Positions 17,871 through 27,033 of a DNA stretch of 64,000 nucleotides are shown here, piece after piece. The position numbers and the translations under genes were made by a program. The notes beneath the pieces are model-generated. The model was not told the DNA's origin and ran no database searches. It worked only from the letters and a program-made list of their open reading frames with translations. The stretch comes from Virgibacillus siamensis (GTDB taxonomy: Bacteria > Bacillota > Bacilli > Bacillales > Amphibacillaceae). Numbering within the stretch: the first letter of the stretch is position 1; each line of letters opens with the position of its first letter. The stretch is from positions 1,860,001 to 1,924,000 of the forward strand of contig NZ_FUIH01000007.1 in assembly GCF_900162695.1 (NCBI RefSeq), written 5' to 3'.

Positions 17871-17948
17871 ATGTTCAACCTAATAAAAATATGTACAGCT
17901 CATTATAACAATGAAACTGTACATATCGATACCGGACTATATATCTAA
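17871..17948 (+). CDS. Possible 25-residue small ORF
   Basis: ATG behind AAGGGGGGGAAG opens a frame MFNLIKICTAHYNNETVHID and five more residues. Inside it, ATATGTACAG (17889-17898) and CTGTACATAT (17917-17926) form a 10-bp stem, so the stretch may instead be a structured RNA. Otherwise the 280-bp spacer between the ProP-like gene and DedA shows nothing recognisable. Confidence 0.25.
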   Translation: MFNLIKICTAHYNNETVHIDTGLYI

Positions 17949-17969
17949 TTTTTTACAGATTAAATATCC

Positions 17970-18587
17970 TTAACCTTTCATATTATTCCTTTTCTTTCGG
18001 ATGAACAGAATAATCAACACGATGATTCCAGCACCAATCAGTGCGTAAGTTATCGTTGAGTATATATCCATAAACTGAAGAATATCTGTCCATGATTCAC
18101 CCAAGACAGCGCCAATTGAAATGAGTATCACATTCCATGCAACGGTACCGATCATGGTAAACAGTAAAAATAACCAAAATTTCATATTTGACATACCAGC
18201 TGGAATCGAAATTAAGCTTCTTACAAGCGGAATCATCCTGCAAAACAGTACAGTCCAATAGCCATATCTGTCAAACCACCCGTCTGCCTTACGAATATCT
18301 TCTTTTCGAACACGGATGATATGTCCCCATCTGTCAACAATGTTCTCCATCCGTTCCACATCGAAAAGCACACCAATCCCGTAAAGAATGATTGCGCCAA
18401 GTACCGATCCTGTAGTTGATGTAACGACAACTCCCATAAAAGTCAATTTGGTTGTCGTTGTCATAAACCCTGCGAAAGGGAGAATCACCTCTGATGGTAT
18501 TGGCGGAAATACATTTTCCAACGCCATCATAAAAAGAATTCCAATATAACCGAATTGCTCCATTATATCTGTTACCCATTCTTGCAT
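17970..18587 (-). CDS. DedA family membrane protein
   Basis: 205 residues, four to five spans. DedA features are ENVFPPIPSEVILPFAGF near residue 24 and FCRMIPLVRSLISIPAGMS near residue 115, the latter holding the essential Arg residues. DedA proteins act in lipid-carrier flipping and membrane homeostasis (UptA-type members recycle undecaprenyl phosphate). The exact subgroup cannot be told here. Confidence 0.87.
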   Translation of the reverse strand: MQEWVTDIMEQFGYIGILFMMALENVFPPIPSEVILPFAGFMTTTTKLTFMGVVVTSTTGSVLGAIILYGIGVLFDVERMENIVDRWGHIIRVRKEDIRKADGWFDRYGYWTVLFCRMIPLVRSLISIPAGMSNMKFWLFLLFTMIGTVAWNVILISIGAVLGESWTDILQFMDIYSTITYALIGAGIIVLIILFIRKKRNNMKG

Positions 18588-18724
18588 GATTAACCTCCGT
18601 AATAGATAGCTTGTCCATTATTAATTATAATCCTATAGTATAGCAGATATGTTGAATTGGTACATTTTAATAACAAGCGTTATAATATTTGGTAAGCATT
18701 AAATATCCTTTGGAGTGATGATAT

Positions 18725-18895
18725 ATGTTAAGTAATATTGGTTTTTCAGAATTAATTGTAATCCTGGTCATTGCATTGGTCGTTTTTGGTCCTTCCAAAT
18801 TGCCGCAAATAGGAAAGTCAGTTGGAAGAGCATTAAATGAGTTTAAAAATGCGACAAAAGATATTATGGATGATGATGGGCCCTCTAAAAAATAA
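18725..18895 (+). CDS. tatA: Twin-arginine translocase subunit TatA
   Basis: 56 residues: MLSNIGFSELIVILVIALVV is the short N-terminal membrane helix, followed by the FGPSKLPQIGKSVGRAL hinge and amphipathic helix and a short charged tail ending DDDGPSKK. It fits TatA length and pattern exactly. GGAGTG lies 9 bp before the ATG. No tatC is adjacent or anywhere in this window, so it must work with a TatC encoded elsewhere. Confidence 0.9.
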   Translation: MLSNIGFSELIVILVIALVVFGPSKLPQIGKSVGRALNEFKNATKDIMDDDGPSKK

Positions 18896-19190
18896 TGATT
18901 TTGCTTCGCAGCACACTTTAAAATAATAGATCTGATTTGCCCCCACCTTTCATTTTCTTGTTCCCCCAACTTCATCAACTTAACGCTTTTACAGATCAAT
19001 CCACCGCTCATAACCTGCTTGGACATGACTGGTACATGCTCCTTGTGATAAAAACACAAATATCAGTAGCATCGGGGATATTTTTTTGATAAGATGAAAA
19101 AGGATTTTGTTATTTTGTGTCGTTAATTGTCTAAAAATGGCTGTATTTAATAAAACCCATGTTTCGTATTTCATAATGGAGGGACATTAA

Positions 19191-19808
19191 ATGTTCAATA
19201 AAAAGTCAGATAAATTTTCACTTTACTTGGTCGATTTTGCTCAGCATTTAGTTCAAGCAACAGATCATTTCGTTCATTACAAAGTAAAAGACCCAGTAAC
19301 ATTGAGAGAATTCGCCAATACGATTAAACAATATGAAACAGAGGCAGACAATAAAGTACATGATATCATCAAGAATTTAAATCAGGCCTTTATAACGCCG
19401 ATTGAACGAGAGGATATCATGCAGTTGACAATGACTCTGGACGATATCATGGATGGTATGGAGCAATTTACTGCATTAATGGATATTTACCAAATCTTAA
19501 ATTCCGACAACTATATTGACCGTTTTTCAGACAACATATTAAAATGTTCAAATGAAATTTTGACTGCAATGGAGTTAATTGCCGATAAAAAATTAAAGAA
19601 GGTTGAATCCCACGCGATTATGATCAAGGATTATGAACAGCAATGTGACGACTTATACCGTGAATCGTTGCGAAACTTATTCCAATCCGAAAAGGATCCG
19701 ATAGTTGTCATACAATACAAAGAAATTTATGAGACGCTGGAAGATATTGCAGATGCCTGCCAAAACGTCGCCAGCACACTTCAAAGCATCATCATGAAAA
19801 ATGCGTAA
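19191..19808 (+). CDS. DUF47/PhoU-like accessory protein of Pit transporter
   Basis: 205 residues, all helical, no membrane span. It resembles the DUF47 family (YkaA of B. subtilis), PhoU-like proteins that bind metal clusters through repeated E/DxxxD patterns such as YETEADNKVHD and YEQQCDDLYRE. It is 12 bp upstream of the PiT gene, so it probably modulates that transporter. GGAGGGAC precedes the ATG. Confidence 0.87.
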   Translation: MFNKKSDKFSLYLVDFAQHLVQATDHFVHYKVKDPVTLREFANTIKQYETEADNKVHDIIKNLNQAFITPIEREDIMQLTMTLDDIMDGMEQFTALMDIYQILNSDNYIDRFSDNILKCSNEILTAMELIADKKLKKVESHAIMIKDYEQQCDDLYRESLRNLFQSEKDPIVVIQYKEIYETLEDIADACQNVASTLQSIIMKNA

Positions 19809-19820
19809 AGAGGGATTCGG

Positions 19821-20822
19821 ATGGATATTCTTTTTTTAACAGTCATATTAATAGTGATTTTTGCCCTGGCCTTTGATTTTATCAACGGCTTTCATGATAC
19901 AGCTAATGCTATTGCCACCTCTGTATCAACCAAAGCCCTCACACCGAGGAAGGCGGTTATATTAGCGGCGGTAATGAATTTTGTTGGAGCACTGACATTT
20001 ACCGGTGTTGCCCAAACGATTACCAGTGGAATTACAAATCCATTTAATTTGGAAAACGGCTTAATTGTTATCTTAGCTGCTTTACTTGCTGCGATTACCT
20101 GGAACTTAATCACTTGGTATTTCGGCATCCCAAGCAGTTCTTCCCATGCCATTATCGGATCGGTAATAGGGGCGGTAATTGTATCGGAAGGATTGCATGC
20201 GATTAACTATAGCGGACTTAGCGGGATTATTATTGCATTACTGGCATCCCCGGTTCTTGCTTTTCTGATCGGTTTTATTTTATATGGAATTATTAAATTC
20301 GTTTTTAGGAACAACAGTAATTTATCCAAAACCAACAAGCGATTTCGGCTTGTGCAAATAGCAACAGCTTCACTGCAGTCATATTCCCATGGTACGAACG
20401 ATGCCCAAAAGTCAATGGGGATCATTACGATGGCGCTGATTGCGGGAAATATGCATGATTCCACCTCAATTCCCTTTTGGGTGCAGGTAGCCTGTGCCAC
20501 AGCGATGGGGCTGGGAACTTCTATTGGAGGCTGGAGAATTATTAAAACAGTCGGTGGTAAAATTATGAAGATACGGCCGATTAATGGTGTGGCAGCTGAT
20601 TTAACGGGAGCAGCTGTTATATTCGGAGCAACATTGATTCACCTTCCTGTCAGTACAACACATGTTATTTCATCAGGAATCCTGGGTGTCGGTGCTTCTC
20701 ACCGTGTTAAAGGAGTTAACTGGGGCGTTGCCAAACGAATGATAATCACTTGGTTTATAACCCTCCCAATCACTGCAATACTTGCCGGAATATTTTACTG
20801 GATCATTAATCTGTTTTTATAG
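19821..20822 (+). CDS. pit: Inorganic phosphate transporter, PiT family
   Basis: 333 residues, about ten spans in two halves. The PiT signature occurs twice: GFHDTANAIATSV near residue 23 and GTNDAQKSMGIITMAL near residue 192. It takes up phosphate as metal-phosphate with H+ or Na+. It is transcribed with the DUF47 gene and closed by a strong terminator. Confidence 0.9.
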   Translation: MDILFLTVILIVIFALAFDFINGFHDTANAIATSVSTKALTPRKAVILAAVMNFVGALTFTGVAQTITSGITNPFNLENGLIVILAALLAAITWNLITWYFGIPSSSSHAIIGSVIGAVIVSEGLHAINYSGLSGIIIALLASPVLAFLIGFILYGIIKFVFRNNSNLSKTNKRFRLVQIATASLQSYSHGTNDAQKSMGIITMALIAGNMHDSTSIPFWVQVACATAMGLGTSIGGWRIIKTVGGKIMKIRPINGVAADLTGAAVIFGATLIHLPVSTTHVISSGILGVGASHRVKGVNWGVAKRMIITWFITLPITAILAGIFYWIINLFL

Positions 20823-20834
20823 CGAATATATACA

Positions 20835-20876
20835 ACAAACCCTTGCCGCAAAGATCTCATGGCAAGGGTTTGTTAT
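20835..20876 (+). terminator. Terminator of the phosphate transport operon
   Basis: ACAAACCCTTGCC (20835-20847) and GGCAAGGGTTTGT (20861-20873) form a perfect 13-bp stem, followed by TATATTAA. It lies 12 bp after the PiT stop codon. Confidence 0.8.
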
Positions 20877-20961
20877 ATTAACTGATAGTGCATTTTATCC
20901 TTGAACTATTCACTCCGCCTGCTTTTGAAAAAATATTTAACAGCACTGCGGATGCATTCCT

Positions 20962-21273
20962 TCAATATTCATGTTGGGATTTTTTATCCCTTGACTTTTT
21001 AAACCAATTTACAGGATTCAAGTATTTTCGATAACGTTTCATCAATTCCTTGCCAGCAATAATACAACTAATCCAAAACGCAACTTCCCCCAACACAACA
21101 AATACAGGAATCATAATGACTTTTATGTTGGTAGATAGAGGAGCAAAGGGAACAACAAAAGCAATGCCATATAAAATCCAGGAAAGTATAAAAAGAAAAA
21201 TACCAACCCTTTTCAAAGTATGTTTTGTGCTCTGACTTGCAGCAAATTGTTCCTTTTTTTGATATCTCATCAT
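20962..21273 (-). CDS. Small two-span membrane protein
   Basis: 103 residues from ATG 21273 (TTGGGGGTATCTGTT upstream). Two hydrophobic helices (about 22-47 and 52-75) are followed by a basic tail ending in KKSRDKKSQHEY. It resembles short 'transporter suffix domain' proteins of Firmicutes, which have no known function. It is monocistronic. Confidence 0.65.
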   Translation of the reverse strand: MMRYQKKEQFAASQSTKHTLKRVGIFLFILSWILYGIAFVVPFAPLSTNIKVIMIPVFVVLGEVAFWISCIIAGKELMKRYRKYLNPVNWFKKSRDKKSQHEY

Positions 21274-21364
21274 AACAGATACCCCCAATCCCCAAATATC
21301 GTTAAATCGGCCAGCTTGTTCTTAGACACCAGTATCCACTTCAATTTTTCATTTATTCCAGTAT

Positions 21365-21378
21365 ACCGTCTGGACGGT
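21365..21378. promoter_or_regulatory. Inverted repeat resembling a TetR-family operator
   Basis: ACCGTC-TG-GACGGT, directly downstream of GTAT, in the 210-bp spacer before the nucleoside hydrolase gene. This kind of CCGnnnnCGG core is common for TetR/AcrR regulators, but no such regulator gene is nearby. Confidence 0.3.
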
Positions 21379-21497
21379 TTTTATGTCAAGATTTTTTTTC
21401 ATTTTAAATTCGCTGATACTGGCTGTGTTCTATCAGTGTCGGACAAACATACAAGCAAACCTGTCTGTTTTTCCATAGGGTAGATTGGGGTGAAAAA

Positions 21498-22451
21498 ATG
21501 AAAAAAATAATTTTATTTGCCGATACAGGTATAGACGATGCAATTGCGTTAATATACGCGTTGAAAAATCCGGAAATAGAGTTGATTGGAGTGGTCAGCG
21601 GCTATGGCAACATCGAACGGGAAAAAACTTACAGGAATGTCGAGTACTTGCTGGAACTGGCAGGTCGTACAGATATACCTGTAATTGCTGGTGCTACCCG
21701 TCCCCTGAGTGGTGATGAACCCGTCTTCTTTCCTGAAATTCATGGTATGGAAGGACTTGGGCCGATTGAACCTCCAATTCCAGAAGAACGTTATGCAAAC
21801 CGGACGAATTTCAGTAAGTTGTTCAATTTGATTAAGAATAACGCGAATGAAGTAACCATCGTTAATGTCGGACGTTGCACATCACTGGCTATAGCCCATT
21901 ATTTAAGCCCTGAAGTGATGGAAGATGTTAAGGAAACCTACTTGATGGGCGGAGCATTTATCGAACCAGGCAATGCGACTCCAGTTGCGGAAGCGAATTT
22001 TTTCGGTGATCCGATTGCAGCTAATTACATTTGTCAACATGTAGTTGATCTGACAATTGTACCTTTAAATGTGACAAGAGATGCCTTATTGACTCCCCGA
22101 GTTGTCAATCTCATCGACATGCTTGCCGATTCACCTCTTGAAGAAATAATCAAACCAATTCTGGATTTCTATTATGAGGTCTATCAACAATTAGAGCCAG
22201 GTATTGAAGGAACACCGATGCACGATTTGGCAGCATTAATGGCGGCTCTTGATATTGACGGATTGTTTCAATACAAAAAACGACAGGTTGAGGTTGAACA
22301 TAAAGGTAACTTAGCATACGGTAAAAGTATCGCTGACTTCCGACCAGGATCGAGTAATTGTTTTGGACCAAAATGTTCACGAATTGCCCTGGAAATTAAT
22401 CAGGATCTCTTTGTAACAAACGTCTTCAAAGTCTTGACGAATCATAGATAA
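21498..22451 (+). CDS. Nucleoside hydrolase-like protein, variant metal site
   Basis: 317 residues of the inosine/uridine-preferring nucleoside hydrolase fold, which splits ribonucleosides into base and ribose. The N-terminal motif, normally DxDPGIDDA, reads FADTGIDDAIAL, so the first metal-binding Asp is replaced by Phe and Pro by Thr. The later segments MGGAFIEPGNATPVAEANF and GTPMHDLAALMAAL (His near the C-terminus) fit the family. Activity may be altered or lost. Monocistronic. Confidence 0.8.
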   Translation: MKKIILFADTGIDDAIALIYALKNPEIELIGVVSGYGNIEREKTYRNVEYLLELAGRTDIPVIAGATRPLSGDEPVFFPEIHGMEGLGPIEPPIPEERYANRTNFSKLFNLIKNNANEVTIVNVGRCTSLAIAHYLSPEVMEDVKETYLMGGAFIEPGNATPVAEANFFGDPIAANYICQHVVDLTIVPLNVTRDALLTPRVVNLIDMLADSPLEEIIKPILDFYYEVYQQLEPGIEGTPMHDLAALMAALDIDGLFQYKKRQVEVEHKGNLAYGKSIADFRPGSSNCFGPKCSRIALEINQDLFVTNVFKVLTNHR

Positions 22452-22560
22452 ACCAGCCTGTCCGGGGAATATTGTTTATCTCATGGACAGAAAATGAACA
22501 AATCAGGAAAATACTATTGGAGAAAGCATTCAAACGGGGAACAAATAACAAAATCAAAGA

Positions 22561-22600
22561 AAAAACCTTGCCACAAATACTGATGTGACAAGGTTTTTTT
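22561..22600. terminator. Bidirectional terminator, nucleoside hydrolase / sufB
   Basis: AAAAACCTTGCCACA (22561-22575) pairs with TGTGACAAGGTTTTT with one bulge; U-runs follow in both directions. It separates the convergent genes. Confidence 0.85.
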
Positions 22601-22604
22601 AGGG

Positions 22605-24002
22605 TTAACCGATCGAACCTTCCATTTCCATTTTAATCAGTCGATTCATTTCGACTGCGTATTCCATTGGAAGTTCTTTTGTGAATGGCTCGATGAAGCC
22701 CATTACGATCATTTCTGTTGCTTCTTCTTCACCAAGTCCGCGGCTCATCAGATAGAAAAGCTGTTCTTCTGAGACCTTGGATACTTTAGCTTCGTGCTCA
22801 AGTGAAATGTTATCATTATTGATTTCGTTATATGGAATGGTATCTGATGTGGATTCATTATCCATGATCAGCGTATCACATTCGATGTTTGAGCGCGCAC
22901 CGTCTGCCTTGCGTCCGAAGTGTACCAGTCCGCGGTAGTTAACTTTACCGCCTTGCTTGGAAATTGACTTCGACACAATCGTTGACGATGTGTTTGGTGC
23001 CAGGTGATGCATTTTCGCACCGGCATCCTGTACCTGTCCTTTTCCGGCGATTGCGATGGACAGTGTATTACCACGTGCCCCTTCACCTTTCAAAAGGCAT
23101 GCCGGGTATTTCATTGTCAGTTTGGATCCGATATTACCATCAATCCACTCCATAGTTCCGTTCGCATCAACGGAAGTACGCTTCGTAACCAGGTTATATA
23201 CATTGTTTGCCCAGTTTTGAATTGTTGTGTAACGGCAATATGCATCTTTATGAACGAAAATCTCTACAACTGCACTGTGAAGTGAGTTCGTTGTATAAAC
23301 TGGCGCTGTACAGCCTTCCACGTAGTGAACAGAAGAACCTTCGTCCGCAATAATCAGTGTACGTTCAAACTGACCCATGTTTTCCGAGTTAATACGGAAA
23401 TAAGCTTGCAATGGTGTATTGGACTTAACACCTTTTGGTACATAAATGAATGATCCACCAGACCATACTGCCGAGTTCAATGCAGCAAACTTATTATCGG
23501 ATGCAGGGATAACTTTACCGAAATATTCTCTGAAAAGATCCTCGTTTTCTTTAAGTGCTGTATCTGTATCTTTAAAGATAATCCCCAGTTCTTCAAGATC
23601 TTCTTTCAAACTGTGATATACCACTTCAGATTCATACTGTGCGGATACACCGGCAAGATATTTTTGCTCTGCTTCCGGGATACCCAATTTATCGAATGTC
23701 TGCTTAATTTCATCTGGTACTTCATCCCAGGTTTTACCCTGTCTCTCGGATGGTTTAACATAGTAAACGATCTCGTCAAAATTTAATTCAGAAAGATCGC
23801 CGCCCCATTGTGGCATTGGCTTTTTATAAAATTGTTCCAATGCTTTCAAACGATAATCCAGCATCCACTGTGGTTCTTCCTTCATTCTGGAAATCTCTTC
23901 AACCACTTCACGAGTCAGCCCTCTTCCAGAGCGAAAAACTGAAACGTCTTTGTCATGGAAGCCATATTTATACTCTTCCATTTCCGGCATGTTTTTAGCC
24001 AT
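22605..24002 (-). CDS. sufB: Fe-S cluster scaffold protein SufB
   Basis: 465 residues, normal length for SufB. Family segments include FAALNSAVWSGGSFIYVPKG, VEGCTAPVYTTNSLHSAVVE and the C-terminal RGLGEEEATEMIVMGFIEPF. With SufC and SufD it forms the scaffold on which Fe-S clusters are built. Last gene of the leftward sufCDSUB operon, 61 bp after sufU. Confidence 0.95.
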   Translation of the reverse strand: MAKNMPEMEEYKYGFHDKDVSVFRSGRGLTREVVEEISRMKEEPQWMLDYRLKALEQFYKKPMPQWGGDLSELNFDEIVYYVKPSERQGKTWDEVPDEIKQTFDKLGIPEAEQKYLAGVSAQYESEVVYHSLKEDLEELGIIFKDTDTALKENEDLFREYFGKVIPASDNKFAALNSAVWSGGSFIYVPKGVKSNTPLQAYFRINSENMGQFERTLIIADEGSSVHYVEGCTAPVYTTNSLHSAVVEIFVHKDAYCRYTTIQNWANNVYNLVTKRTSVDANGTMEWIDGNIGSKLTMKYPACLLKGEGARGNTLSIAIAGKGQVQDAGAKMHHLAPNTSSTIVSKSISKQGGKVNYRGLVHFGRKADGARSNIECDTLIMDNESTSDTIPYNEINNDNISLEHEAKVSKVSEEQLFYLMSRGLGEEEATEMIVMGFIEPFTKELPMEYAVEMNRLIKMEMEGSIG

Positions 24003-24063
24003 GCTGAATACCTCCTTGTAGTGTTCGTACTATATTCCAAAACTGATTTAATCAGTAATTCTT

Positions 24064-24498
24064 TTATTCCTGAACACCCTTCTCCATTGCTTTCCATGCA
24101 AGGGTGGCACATTTGATGCGGGCAGGGAATTTCGACACTCCCTGCAATGCTTCAATGTCGCCGAAATCCATACCATCTAAATCCAATTCTTCCCCAAGCA
24201 TCATCTGTGAAAAAGCTTTTGACATTTTCAGTGCATCATCCAGCTTTTTCCCTTTAATTGCCTGAGTCATCATGGATGCTGAAGACATGCTGATGGAACA
24301 GCCTTCACCGGTAAATTTGGCATCTTTGACAATTCCATCTTCCACTTGCAGCTGCAGTTGGATCCGATCACCGCAAGTGGGATTATTCATATCGACGGTC
24401 AATGCATCACCTTCAACAGTGCCGCGGTTTCTCGGATTTTTATAATGATCCATAATTACCTGTCTATATAGTGTATCAAGGTTGTTAAAAGACATCAC
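24064..24498 (-). CDS. sufU: Zinc-dependent sulfurtransferase SufU
   Basis: 144 residues, IscU-like fold. Zinc ligands are in NNPTCGDR, GEGCSISMSSASMM and RIKCATLAW, and the Bacillus-type insert is present. SufU accepts persulfide sulfur from SufS and passes it to SufBCD. It overlaps the sufS stop by 14 bp, which supports coupled translation. Confidence 0.93.
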   Translation of the reverse strand: MMSFNNLDTLYRQVIMDHYKNPRNRGTVEGDALTVDMNNPTCGDRIQLQLQVEDGIVKDAKFTGEGCSISMSSASMMTQAIKGKKLDDALKMSKAFSQMMLGEELDLDGMDFGDIEALQGVSKFPARIKCATLAWKAMEKGVQE

Positions 24499-25705
24499 CG
24501 AAAAACTCCTTCGTTTTCAAAAGTCCATCGACTAAACGATCAATATCTTCTTCCGTATTATACAGATAGAAGCTTGCACGTGCGGTTGCTGTGACATCCA
24601 GCCAGCGCATAAGCGGTTGTGCACAATGATGCCCCGCCCTGACCGCAATACCTTCTGCATCGAGGACTGTAGCTGTATCGTGGGGATGAACATCATTCAG
24701 ATTGAAAGTTACAAGTGCTGCCCGTTCTTCCGGACCATACACTGTAATTCCATCAATTGCACGAATTTTATCCAGTGCATATGCTGCAAGTTTATGCTCG
24801 TGCTCCGCAATGTTATCCATACCAACTTCATTCAAAAAGTCGATTGCAGCACCTAATCCAACTGCTCCGGCAATGATTGGGGTGCCGCCTTCAAACTTCC
24901 ACGGAAGCTCTTTCCATGTTGAGTCGTACAGATTCACAAAGTCAATCATTTCTCCGCCGAATTCAACAGGCTCCATGTTTTCAAGCAGCTCCCTTTTGCC
25001 GTACAGAACGCCAACTCCGGTCGGTCCGCACATTTTGTGACCCGAAAACGCATAGAAATCTGCGTCAATATCTTTTACATCCACTTTCATATGTGGAGCA
25101 CCCTGGGCACCATCGATTAGAATAACTGCACCATTATTGTGAGCAATTTGTGCGATTTCCTTGACCGGATTAACAGTACCAAGCACATTGGATACATGCG
25201 TGACCGCAACAATTTTAGTCTTGGATGTAACAGTTTCCCGGACACTTTCCAATGTAATTGTTCCATCAGGCTGCATTGGAATGTATTTTAATGTTGCTCC
25301 TGTAGCTTTCACTGCCTGCTGCCACGGAATGATGTTGCTGTGATGTTCCATTGGGGTTATCACAACTTCATCCCCGGGCTTCAGGTTAGCCCTTGCATAA
25401 CTGTATGCAACTGTATTGATCGATGTCGTTGTACCGCGCGTGAAAATAATTTCACCGGTACTATCAGCATTAATAAAACGTCGAACCTTTTCACGAGCAC
25501 CTTCATATTTCTCCGTAGCTCTAGTGCCCAGTGTGTGAACACCGCGATGTACGTTCGAATTATCCTGACGATAGTACGTATCAACTGCCTCAATTACGGA
25601 ATGCGGTTTTTGTGATGTTGCTGATGAGTCAAGATATACTAAGGGATGTCCATTAACTTCCTGGTTTAGTGCAGGAAATTGCTGTCGTATGGCTTTTACA
25701 TCCAT
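24485..25705 (-). CDS. sufS: Cysteine desulfurase SufS
   Basis: 406 residues, class V aminotransferase fold. The PLP lysine is in YAFSGHKMCGPTGVGVLYG and the catalytic Cys in RAGHHCAQPLMRWL. It removes sulfur from cysteine as a persulfide for SufU. Its start overlaps the sufD stop by one base. Confidence 0.95.
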   Translation of the reverse strand: MDVKAIRQQFPALNQEVNGHPLVYLDSSATSQKPHSVIEAVDTYYRQDNSNVHRGVHTLGTRATEKYEGAREKVRRFINADSTGEIIFTRGTTTSINTVAYSYARANLKPGDEVVITPMEHHSNIIPWQQAVKATGATLKYIPMQPDGTITLESVRETVTSKTKIVAVTHVSNVLGTVNPVKEIAQIAHNNGAVILIDGAQGAPHMKVDVKDIDADFYAFSGHKMCGPTGVGVLYGKRELLENMEPVEFGGEMIDFVNLYDSTWKELPWKFEGGTPIIAGAVGLGAAIDFLNEVGMDNIAEHEHKLAAYALDKIRAIDGITVYGPEERAALVTFNLNDVHPHDTATVLDAEGIAVRAGHHCAQPLMRWLDVTATARASFYLYNTEEDIDRLVDGLLKTKEFFGDVF

Positions 25706-27015
25706 TAGTAAACCTTCCTTTCAATTACCTGTGTCAACTGTTCTTTTACAGATGCAATCGGCAGTTCATTAACAACCGGTGCAAGGAACCCGTGAATAAT
25801 CAGCCTTTCTGCTTCATGACGGGAAATCCCGCGGCTCATCAGATAATACAGCTGCAGCGGATCGACACGTCCGACTGATGCAGCATGCCCTGCTGTTACA
25901 TCATCTTCATCTATCAACAGAATCGGGTTGGCGTCACCACGTGCTTTTTCACTAAGCATTAATACGCGTGATTCCTGTTCGGCGTTGGATCGTGTTGCAC
26001 CATGTTCGATTTTGCCAATACCGTTAAAGATTGCAGTGGATTGTTCTTTCATAACACCATGCTGCAAAATATGCCCTTCCGAATCTTTACCGAAGTGGAC
26101 GATTTTAGCGGTAAAGTTCTGTGTTTGCTTGCCGCGTCCTACAGAAACAGCACGTGCATTGGATCCGGAATTATCACCAATCAGATGTGTGATGTTTTCT
26201 GAAACCGTATTTCCTTCATTCATCTGGCCTAATGCCCAATCGATTTTAGCATCGCGGTATGCAACGCCACGGCGGTTTATATAAGAAGTTGTTCCAGCTG
26301 CAAGATTATCAACAGCACCAAATGAAATCTGTGCATTATTGTTTGCAATAACTTCTGTTACAATGTTTGCAACTGTTTCCTGTTCAGGATCCCGGGATAT
26401 ATAGTTTTCCACGTATGTGAGAGAACTATTATCGTCGGCAACAACCAATACGTGGTTGAACAACGCTGTCTCCGGGTCCTCCTGCCAGAAAATAACATGG
26501 AGCGGTTCCTCCAATTGTACATTTTTCGGAACATAGACGAATGCCCCGCCATTCATTAACGCAGCATGGAGTGCAGTCATACGGTGTTCATCAACAGCTA
26601 CTGCATCCTTCATGTAATAGCGCTGTACAAGTTCCGGATAATCCTTCAGTGCAGTGAAAATGTCAGTGAAAATAACACCTTTTTCTTGCAAATCCTCGTT
26701 CACGGATGCATAGGCAAGTGTATGATCGCGCTGAATCAATAGGTTTCCTGATTTATTTTCCATATCCAGAAATTCCTGGATGTCTGCCGGCAAATCTTCC
26801 AATGATGAAATTTTTTCGCTTTGAGCAGCTTCATGCTTGAATTTATTAAAATTCCACCTGCTGATTTTCGTTTTATCAGGTTGTGGCATTTCCAGCGAAT
26901 CAGCTTGATCCAAAGCTTGAAGGCGTAAATCCCGCATCCATTCAGGTTCATTTTTATCTTGTGAAAACTGGCTGATATAGTCTTTATCGTATGGCAGCTT
27001 TGTTTCTACAGTCAT
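25705..27015 (-). CDS. sufD: Fe-S cluster assembly protein SufD
   Basis: 436 residues, SufD branch of the SufB/SufD family, with AFVYVPKNVQLEEPLHVIF and the C-terminal YYLMSRGISRHEAERLIIHG. It partners SufB in the SufBC2D complex. It starts 18 bp after sufC. Confidence 0.94.
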   Translation of the reverse strand: MTVETKLPYDKDYISQFSQDKNEPEWMRDLRLQALDQADSLEMPQPDKTKISRWNFNKFKHEAAQSEKISSLEDLPADIQEFLDMENKSGNLLIQRDHTLAYASVNEDLQEKGVIFTDIFTALKDYPELVQRYYMKDAVAVDEHRMTALHAALMNGGAFVYVPKNVQLEEPLHVIFWQEDPETALFNHVLVVADDNSSLTYVENYISRDPEQETVANIVTEVIANNNAQISFGAVDNLAAGTTSYINRRGVAYRDAKIDWALGQMNEGNTVSENITHLIGDNSGSNARAVSVGRGKQTQNFTAKIVHFGKDSEGHILQHGVMKEQSTAIFNGIGKIEHGATRSNAEQESRVLMLSEKARGDANPILLIDEDDVTAGHAASVGRVDPLQLYYLMSRGISRHEAERLIIHGFLAPVVNELPIASVKEQLTQVIERKVY

Positions 27016-27033
27016 ACTACCCCTCCTAACTTT

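Noticed and set aside
18667..19059. 130-codon minus-strand frame over tatA
   Set aside because: It is antisense to tatA, which has a perfect family match and a good ribosome site.
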